A DNA stretch of 64,000 nt, taken from Dyadobacter endophyticus (lineage in GTDB: Bacteria; Bacteroidota; Bacteroidia; Cytophagales; Spirosomataceae). Below, in pieces: positions 18,581 through 26,000 of the stretch (position 1 is its first letter; each line of letters opens with the position of its first letter). The stretch covers positions 1,984,426 through 2,048,425 of the forward strand of contig NZ_BMIA01000001.1 in assembly GCF_014641595.1 (NCBI RefSeq), read 5' to 3'. A program made the translations under genes and the position numbers. The notes below the pieces were generated by a model. It ran no database searches. It was given only the letters and a program-made list of their open reading frames with translations, and had not been told where the DNA came from.

Positions 18581-19948
18581 TCAGGGCTTCTTATATCCTT
18601 TCGCCGCATCGTCCACGACCAGTACCCAGTCATGCCCGTATCCTGTCGTAGGCGGGACGAACTTGTTGACTGTATTGTTCTCGAATTTGCCTGCATCCCG
18701 AACCTTCCCGTTTCGAGGGTCGAACCAGAATGCTTCCAGGTGCGTGCCGGAAATTTTTCCGGGGTTGACAGAAAAAGACTTTCCGGCAGCCGTATATACA
18801 AACAGGTAATCCTTCCCCCGCGTAGCCTGCACGCGCTCGGCCGCGGGCAATGCATTTTCAGCGACAATCGATTGGTCAGGAATGCGGTCCGTAATCGGGC
18901 GAGACTCCATCAATTTCCGCACGTGTTTCATTTCCAAAGCGCCGGGTAGGTCGAGAGCCTGCTGCCAAAAGATATGCGGGCCATTCACCGCCTCGCGGTT
19001 AGGCGAGTACATTTGCCAGATATCGTGGCAGCCATACGTATGCCCGAATGCGCCCGCAAAAAGATCGAGGTAGGCCGATTTGCGCACATCATAGGCGCTC
19101 GACGTCCCGTTTTCCTTCGCATTGAAACACACCGGGTGGTCTTCATAAATAGGTTCCGCGTCGATTACCGGCTTCACGAGCGTGCGGTTGTACGAGCGCT
19201 GGATATTGTCATAAACCGGCGTATCGCGGCAGTGGCCGGTTTGGAACATATTGAAATCGAACCACTCGTCGTCGTGGAACCATTCGCTGGACCCTTCCTT
19301 GTTCGGCTGCGGGTGGTAGGTCATCAATACCTTATCATAGCCCCCTGCCCCTTCGGCAATTCCGGCGGCCATGGCACGCCAGATTTCTACATCGCGGCTG
19401 TCTTTCCGGGGCTGGCGGTCGCCGCCCAGTACCCATATGATGTTCGGCCTGGTTTTGTAGCGGTCGCCCAGCCACTTTCCGTACGTTTTCGCGTTGTTTT
19501 CATCGAAGATCTCCGGCCCCTTGCCCCAGGAGCTTTTGAAAACCTTGTCTCCCCAGGTAGGCAGGAAGGCGATTGTCAATCCATAAGCTGCCGCTTTGTC
19601 GATGATATAGTCGACATGTTTGAAATAGCTCTCATTCGGCTGCTTCGGGTTGTTATTCACCAGTGGTTTTTCACCATAGGGATTAGGTTCTGCCAGGCCA
19701 TCGAATTCGGCCAATGCAACGGCCTGGATTACGGTAAAACCTTGTTCGGCGCGTTTTTGGAGGTAGTAATCGGCATCGGAACGGTCGAGGCGATGAAAAA
19801 GCTCCCACGCGGTGTCGCCGAGCCAGAAAAATGGTTTGCCTTCTTTGAGTAAAAAACGTTTGTTTTCACTTACCGTATAGTGTTGTGCGCGTACACCCGT
19901 GAGCGTACAGCAGAAGGCGGCCAGAATCAGGAGGCTGTTTGATTTCAT
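18581..19948 (-). CDS. GH140-like glycosidase (DUF4038, apiosidase family), secreted
   Basis: The protein has 455 residues with a signal peptide (about 1-21, ending VRAQ). The N-terminal catalytic part has the family's FLLKEGKPFFWLGDTAWELFHRL, then GFTVIQAVAL, PNPYGEKP, and LTIAFLPTWGD, with WVLGGDRQP for the presumed acid/base block. A C-terminal beta-sandwich (from about 380) with FSVNPGKISG and AFWFDPRNGK is like the collagen-binding-domain end found in these proteins. GH140 enzymes cleave apiose links of rhamnogalacturonan II; that activity is inferred here. The gene lies 135 bases upstream of DUF1553. Confidence 0.87.
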   Translation of the reverse strand: MKSNSLLILAAFCCTLTGVRAQHYTVSENKRFLLKEGKPFFWLGDTAWELFHRLDRSDADYYLQKRAEQGFTVIQAVALAEFDGLAEPNPYGEKPLVNNNPKQPNESYFKHVDYIIDKAAAYGLTIAFLPTWGDKVFKSSWGKGPEIFDENNAKTYGKWLGDRYKTRPNIIWVLGGDRQPRKDSRDVEIWRAMAAGIAEGAGGYDKVLMTYHPQPNKEGSSEWFHDDEWFDFNMFQTGHCRDTPVYDNIQRSYNRTLVKPVIDAEPIYEDHPVCFNAKENGTSSAYDVRKSAYLDLFAGAFGHTYGCHDIWQMYSPNREAVNGPHIFWQQALDLPGALEMKHVRKLMESRPITDRIPDQSIVAENALPAAERVQATRGKDYLFVYTAAGKSFSVNPGKISGTHLEAFWFDPRNGKVRDAGKFENNTVNKFVPPTTGYGHDWVLVVDDAAKGYKKP

Positions 19949-20471
19949 CGAAAAACCGGATTTAGCTAAGTATGTTCAATCGATAAAGCCGAGAGCAACC
20001 GATTCTTAACATCCCGTATTTGAATAATCTAACAAAAAAATGAGCGACCCGGCTTATAGAGGTCTGTTGCAGTGAAATAGACCGCACGAAAATAATTTTC
20101 AGCCGGTCGATAAATTTAAGTTTCTCATTTTCAATATTTTACCAAAAATAGTTTCAGATTTTTGTATGATTATACGTAGAATAATTATTACCGTTTAGTA
20201 ATTTATTTCATCGAAATGGCGATATATCACTAATATTGAAGTACTATTTTTACAAAATCCTAACCTGAACGTACCTCCTGATGAAAAGAATTTCTACATC
20301 TTCCGCTGTTGTCATTGCTATTTTACGGACATCCTCCTAATCAGGATAGTTTCCGACCCGTTATATACTGCTCATCAACATCCATTTCGACTGCACTTCA
20401 TCGATACTGTCGCTAACCGGCAGAACAACGTCAATATTTTACATTATCCATCAATTAACCCATTTCATTTT
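19949..20471 (+). other. Intergenic region between GH140-like gene and tail-collar cluster
   Basis: About 520 bases, distinctly A+T-rich in the middle, with divergent genes on both sides, so promoters in both directions are expected. I see no clear -33/-7 pair. One 19-residue frame (20281-20340) begins like a signal peptide (MKRISTSS) but stops early and has no support. A short inverted pair GGTCT/AGACC occurs near 20060-20085. No RNA gene was recognised. Confidence 0.6.
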
Positions 20472-20981
20472 ATGGCTGAACCATTTCTATCTGAGATCCG
20501 GATGGTAAGTTTCAATTTCGCGCCGAAAGGCTGGGCGCTTGCCAATGGACAACTTCTCCCTATCAACCAAAACCAGGCTTTATTTGCCCTTTTGGGAACT
20601 ACTTATGGTGGTAACGGGCAGACCAATTTTGCGTTGCCGGATTTCCGCGGCAGGGTACCCATTCACTTTGGCAACGGCCATGACCTCGGCGAGAAGGCCG
20701 GGCAGGAGGCTCACACGATTACGATGCAGGAGACGCCGCAGCACAACCACGTTGTTAATGCCATCGATTCGGGGCCTTCAAATTTAAATGATCCTACGGG
20801 CGCCTATCTGGCCAACACTTTGCCCAACAACTTTTATTCGACGGTCCCAGGTGCACTCGGAGCGCTCAATCCCGCGACTCTTTCGAACGTTGGTGGAAGC
20901 CAGGCACACAATAACCTGCAGCCTTTTCTGGTGATCAGCTTCTGCATTGCGCTGCAAGGAATTTTCCCGAGCCGTAACTAG
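20472..20981 (+). CDS. Tail-collar (microcystin-dependent-protein-like) protein 1
   Basis: The protein has 169 residues and no signal peptide. It begins AEPFLSEIRMVSFNFAPKGW, then NGQLLPI, LFALLGTTYGGNG and FALPDFRGRVPIHFG, which is the collar-domain N-terminus. It has HNH at 91-93 and ends PFLVISFCIALQGIFPS. Such proteins form trimeric fibre tips in phages, but free-standing relatives occur widely in bacteria. It is the first of three paralogues (20472-22112). The gap to the second is 51 bases. The cellular location and partner are unknown. Confidence 0.92.
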   Translation: MAEPFLSEIRMVSFNFAPKGWALANGQLLPINQNQALFALLGTTYGGNGQTNFALPDFRGRVPIHFGNGHDLGEKAGQEAHTITMQETPQHNHVVNAIDSGPSNLNDPTGAYLANTLPNNFYSTVPGALGALNPATLSNVGGSQAHNNLQPFLVISFCIALQGIFPSRN

Positions 20982-21032
20982 GATCTGTCAGCTAATTCTA
21001 TTCTTTCAACCAAAACAAAACCCCCAAAGTGT

Positions 21033-21551
21033 ATGGCACAGCCTTATGTGGGAGAAATCAGACTATTTGCAGGTAACTTCGCACCCAACGGGTGGTTGTT
21101 CTGCGAAGGACAGACACTCCCAATATCTGAAAACGAAGTCCTTTTCCAATTGATAGGAACAACTTACGGCGGTGACGGCGAGGAAACTTTCCGCTTACCG
21201 GATATGCAGGGACGCCTGCCCGTTCACATGGGTACGCTCCCGGGCGGCAGCACCTATACCATCGGTGAAGCGGCCGGAACCGAAGAGGTCACCCTCACAA
21301 TACAGCAGATTCCAGTGCATACGCACGCTTTTCAGGCGTCCGCCAATAGTGCCGATGTGGCAAGCCCCAAAAATGCTGTTATCGGGACTTCCAGCACGAC
21401 AAACGGCTTTATTGTGAGCACGCCCGCTCAGCCGATGGCGGCGCAGGCTATCGCCCCGATTGGTGGCAGTCAGCCGCACACGAATGTGCAGCCTTTTTTG
21501 TGCGTCAATTTTATCATTTCCCTGTTCGGGATATTTCCATCGCAGACCTAG
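21033..21551 (+). CDS. Tail-collar (microcystin-dependent-protein-like) protein 2
   Basis: The protein has 172 residues. The same architecture as its neighbours applies: AQPYVGEIRLFAGNFAPNGW, EGQTLPI, LFQLIGTTYGGDG, FRLPDMQGRLPVHMG, HTH at 96-98 and the end PFLCVNFIISLFGIFPS. The central part (about 100-150) is the most divergent between the three, as expected for a tip region. It lacks the Cys of the FCIALQG end seen in copies 1 and 3. It is 45 bases before copy 3. Confidence 0.92.
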   Translation: MAQPYVGEIRLFAGNFAPNGWLFCEGQTLPISENEVLFQLIGTTYGGDGEETFRLPDMQGRLPVHMGTLPGGSTYTIGEAAGTEEVTLTIQQIPVHTHAFQASANSADVASPKNAVIGTSSTTNGFIVSTPAQPMAAQAIAPIGGSQPHTNVQPFLCVNFIISLFGIFPSQT

Positions 21552-21596
21552 TCTTCGGCGACGGCCTATTATAGAACTCAAACCCAATCAATCAAA

Positions 21597-22112
21597 ATGG
21601 ATCCATTCGTAGCAGAGATAAGAATATTTCCTTTCAATTTCCCCCCCACCGGCTGGGCATTTTGTAACGGACAGCTTATGCCCATCTCGCAGAACACAGC
21701 ATTGTTTTCATTGTTAGGAACCACTTATGGTGGTGACGGCAAATCCACGTTTGCGTTGCCCGATCTCCAGGGCAATGCACCCATGCAACCCGGCCAGGGT
21801 CCGGGACTTTCGCTGCGTGACCTTGGAGAGATGTCGGGTGAAGAAAGTGTGACATTGCTCCAAACCGAAATACCGTTCCATACCCACACGATGAATGCAG
21901 CACCAGAAGCTGCGGAAATCAAGACGCCCGCAGGCAGTGCGCTCGGATTTTCCACGCAGGGGAGTATTTATGCCACCGGGGCACCCAATGCGACGATGCA
22001 CTTCCAGGCCCTGTCGACGTTCGGGAACAGTTTTCCGCACAATAATATGATGCCCTATATAACCGTGAATTTCTGTATCGCGTTACAAGGTGTTTTCCCG
22101 CAGCGCCCCTGA
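21597..22112 (+). CDS. Tail-collar (microcystin-dependent-protein-like) protein 3
   Basis: The protein has 171 residues. It starts DPFVAEIRIFPFNFPPTGW with CNGQLMPI, LFSLLGTTYGGDG and FALPDLQGNAPMQPG, has HTH at 95-97 and ends PYITVNFCIALQGVFPQ. The PQGN-type variation (QGN instead of RGR/QGR) suggests it is a diverged member. The gap to the GNAT gene at 22161 is 48 bases. Confidence 0.92.
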   Translation: MDPFVAEIRIFPFNFPPTGWAFCNGQLMPISQNTALFSLLGTTYGGDGKSTFALPDLQGNAPMQPGQGPGLSLRDLGEMSGEESVTLLQTEIPFHTHTMNAAPEAAEIKTPAGSALGFSTQGSIYATGAPNATMHFQALSTFGNSFPHNNMMPYITVNFCIALQGVFPQRP

Positions 22113-22160
22113 CAGGCGCTGATCGGCATTTGATTATATTTTTCTGATTATCGATCAACA

Positions 22161-22658
22161 ATGAAGCTTACCAATACCGCTCTTGCATTAAGGCCGATTA
22201 CGTCAAAAGACGCTCCCTTCCTGAGGGAAGTCTATGCCAGTACAAGGGAAGCAGAGATGGAGAGGGTTCCGTCCTGGACTGATCTCATGAAAAAAGAATT
22301 CCTGAACAGCCAGTTCGAAGCACAGCACAATTACTATCAGAAAAACTATATCGGTGCCTATTTCTGGGTTATTGAATTTGAAAACAAAACCATCGGGAGG
22401 CTCTACCTCCACGAGAATTTTCAAGGGTTGGGTATGCGGATCATCGACATTAGTATCCTGCCCGAATTCCGGAACCGCGGGTTCGGCCAGGCTATTTTTA
22501 AAGACCTCATGAACAGGGCAGCAGACCTGGAAAGGCCGCTCACTATACATGTAGAAGCCGTTAATCCGGCCAAGAATCTGTATACCCGCCTTGGATTTAA
22601 AAAAATCAGTGAAACCAATGGAGTTTATCATTTAATGGAATGGAAACATACGATTTAA
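22161..22658 (+). CDS. GNAT-family N-acetyltransferase
   Basis: The protein has 165 residues with LALRPITSKDAPFLREVYASTR at the start, the YLHENFQGLGMRIIDISILPEFRNRGFGQAIFKDL block (acetyl-CoA site, R-N-R-G-F-G) and the late LYTRLGFKKI motif. It should acetylate an amine or protein N-terminus; the substrate is unknown. Its end overlaps the next gene by 19 bases, so the two are translated together. Confidence 0.92.
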   Translation: MKLTNTALALRPITSKDAPFLREVYASTREAEMERVPSWTDLMKKEFLNSQFEAQHNYYQKNYIGAYFWVIEFENKTIGRLYLHENFQGLGMRIIDISILPEFRNRGFGQAIFKDLMNRAADLERPLTIHVEAVNPAKNLYTRLGFKKISETNGVYHLMEWKHTI

Positions 22659-22948
22659 GCCAAATAACCGCAGCAGAATTTAAAGCGCTAACCGGCGAAC
22701 CGGTGATCATCCATTTCGCAGAAAATTTTTCCCTGCCGTCCACCATTGTGGCCGTTAACAAACTGAATGGGTACACTCCCCTGGAAAGGAGCTCATTTTC
22801 AGTAGAGTTCCGGACCGATGGCGATCACAGGGTTATTGCACAGGGGATTTTCAAGGTCGTTCTTCCGGACGGAAAATACCTCGACATTTTTTTAGTTCCC
22901 ATAGCTCAGGATCCGCTGGGCACGCGCTACGAAGCTGTTTTTTCTTAA
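22640..22948 (+). CDS. DUF6916-like protein
   Basis: The protein has 102 residues with TAAEFKALTGEPVIIH at the N-terminus, SFSVEFRTDG, and the end YLDIFLVPIAQDPLGTRYEAVFS. The last block (IFLVPIG...G-x-R-Y-E-A-V-F) is typical of DUF6916, a small family seen beside tail-collar genes. No membrane segment. The start overlaps the GNAT end by 19 bases in another frame, a strong sign of a shared operon and function. Confidence 0.82.
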   Translation: METYDLSQITAAEFKALTGEPVIIHFAENFSLPSTIVAVNKLNGYTPLERSSFSVEFRTDGDHRVIAQGIFKVVLPDGKYLDIFLVPIAQDPLGTRYEAVFS

Positions 22949-23014
22949 CCGGGCCGTCCGGGCCATCTCAACTTCCAATCCTATGATTCAAAAACTATTC
23001 TTCAAACTGAAACC

Positions 23015-26000
23015 ATGAAAACTTTCTACTACTATCTGGCGGGCATTGCCCTGCTGGCGTCGGGGGCCGAAATGGTCAGCAAGCTTTCTGGTGACAAGCC
23101 AGCTTCCCAGGAATGGGTGGCGAAACCGGAAACCAAGTCCGACAAAAAATCACAAGAAAAAGTACCGTTTGCACGCGCGCGGAAAAAATCGGGCGCCAAA
23201 GCATTTCTCGCACCTAGCATTACCGCTACCAATACCGATGCCGTTATCAGTGGCGGAGCTACCGCAGGCGGCGTGCTTGAATACACGGTGGTGATCGCCA
23301 ACGGCGGCCCGGATCCTGCCAATGGGACCACATTTACCGAAACCATCGACATCAACACCACGCTGGTTCCGGGATCGTTGGTAGCAAGCCCTATTGCCGT
23401 CAACGACAGCTATTCGACGATTGGGAACGTCGGGATTAGTATCGACGCTGGCTCGGGCCTTTTCGCTAACGACGTGAGTCCGGGCGGTACAGCGCTGAGC
23501 CTGAGCGGCTCCACGACCATTACCAGTACCGGCGGTGGTACCGCCACCGTTACAGCTGCAACCGGGGCATTCATCTACGAGCCGGCGGCAGGTTACACCG
23601 GTACCGATACATTCACCTATGTTATCCAGAATGGCTCCGGAATGACTTCCACGGCCACGGTAAGCGTTACCGTAGCGAATGCCATCTGGTTCATCGATGA
23701 CAATGCAGCGCCCGGCGGTACGGGAACGCTGGCGAAGCCATTCAATAGCCTGGCCGCATTCCAAGCGATCAATATTGGGGGCGGAAACAATGCCAAAGAC
23801 GGGCATTTTATATTTATTTACGCCGGGACCTACAACGGCGGTATTACCGTGCGTAATAACCAGACCGTATTCGGACAAGGAGCCGGTACCGCTGGATCCA
23901 CGCTGCTCACACTTACCGGCCTTTCTGCGCCAAGCGGTAGCCCCTCGGTTCCCTTCCCTACCGTTAACGGCACCCGCCCAGACCTTACCAATAACAGCGG
24001 TAACGTGTTCAGCTTATCCGGCATAGCTACCGTACAGGGGCTAAACATCGGCAACAGCTCCGGTGCCAAATTCCAGAGTAGCGCTTCCGGATTGTTCACA
24101 GCAAGCCAGATCGACCTGACCGGTACCGGTCCCGCGCTGAATATTTCCAACAAAGCGCTGGCTGCTACTTTCGGCCAGGTATCGTCCACCGTTTCCAGCG
24201 GCACCGTCAGCCCGATCAAGCTTTCGACTGTTACCGGTAGCCTTACAATCGGTTCCGGAACGCTGACGGCGAACAACAGCACCAATGTACCGGCGTTAGA
24301 CATTTCGGGCGGGATAACCCTTGCCGTAAACCTAACGGCGGTAAACGCAAACGGGGGCAATAAAGGGATGATCATTTCCGGTACCGCCGGTACTTTCCAG
24401 GTATCCGGTAGCGGAACTACCCTGGGAAGTGGAGGAACGATCCAGAATATCAGCCAGCGTGGTATCGAATTGCTGAATACGACCGGCATCACCCTCAAAA
24501 ACATAAACCTGACCAACGCCAACACGACTGACGGCACGGAACCATCCGGCACACCCACCGACATGGCTAACGGAAATGCCAATGCGGCGGTACATGCACT
24601 GAATACCAACGGCCTGACGATGGACCGCATTATCATCAGCGGAACGGTGGCACAGGAAGGTATCAACCTGCGGGGGACCAGCAATTTCAACTTTACCAAT
24701 GGTTCTGTCGGCTCTTCGGGCTCGGCAGGAAACTCGTTCGAAGGCTGTATTTTTGCGGTAAATACCGGCGGCACCAACACGATCACGAATTCAACTTTCA
24801 CCGATCCGGGAGGCCGTGTAGCTTACTTCGCCAATTTCAGTACCAATATGGCATTGCTGACCGTCGACAACTCCACATTCCAGGATGCCGATGGCGCTGC
24901 CGGTCTGCAAGTGATCGGTTATGGCACTTCGAATATGAAGGTAAAGGTTCAGAACAATTCAAAATTCCTGAACTGCCGGACGGCCGGTGTTGAAGTATTT
25001 GCCAATGATAACTCGCTGATGACAGCCGAAATCAAAAACGCTACGGTCGATCCGGGCAGCGGTGTAGGCAGAGGTTTTGATGTTTCTGCTTTCAACAATG
25101 CTACGGCGAAATTCAATATTGAAAGCAATAGCGTGAAGCACAACGGCGGCATCGGGATCAACTCGTTTGCATCGGGGAATGGTTTTGTCGAGGGAACTAT
25201 TAAAAGTAATACAACAAATAACTTACCCGGTTCTAATGCCGTATCTGGGATTGTCGCTTCGACAGAGGGGGTTACCGCGGGCGCTAACCAGCCCAGGGCT
25301 ACCGTACTGATCCAGGGCAACACCGTTACGAATGTGCAGAACGTACATGGTATCAGTACGAGTGCAAACGTCAGGGGCGGCTCAACAAGTAATTTTACGC
25401 TTCTCAATAATAATGTTCAGTTAACCACGCCCATCGCTTTTTATGGTATCGACGTAAATGCACCCGGCGCTGCCCTGCCTGACGTTAACAACGCCATAAT
25501 TTGCTCCAATGTGAGCGGCAATGCCGTCACACTGTCATCGCCTACGAACTTCGCCTATCGTGCCAGGTCCGGCAATGCCGGTGCGACAATACGTTCGCAG
25601 GGAACCGGTGCTACTGTCGTGAGTGTGTGGGATAATGGCGGTAATACACCGGCAGGCCGGGCTCTTCAAAGCGGTCCCGGGACATTTACCTTCAACGCAA
25701 CCTGTGCGACTCCGGGTGCTCTCGACTTCTCCCGCGAGGGTGTTGTCGAAGTCTTGCAGGAAAAAGGATTGGTTACACCTGCAACCACTTCTGTCGAAGA
25801 ACAAAAGACCGACGTAGCAATCGCAACGCCAGCCAACGAAGCCAAACCTGAGGTCGCAATCGCAACGCCTTCTACCCAACCCGTTATCGATGAGGTAACC
25901 GAACCTGTTTCTCCAAGCCCTGCCAGAACCGAGGCAACCCAGGCTGGTGAGACAGTAACGGTAAATGGCACAGGAAGCGGTTTCACGCTGCCTGCCGGCA

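Noticed and set aside
20472..22112. Prophage or phage-tail remnant
   Set aside because: Only collar-domain proteins are present, in three copies, with no capsid, tail-tube, baseplate, integrase or lysis gene nearby.
23830..24801. 323-residue minus-strand frame inside the giant gene
   Set aside because: Antisense shadow of the beta-helix repeats; hydrophobic low-complexity pattern, no real membrane protein signs such as charge distribution.
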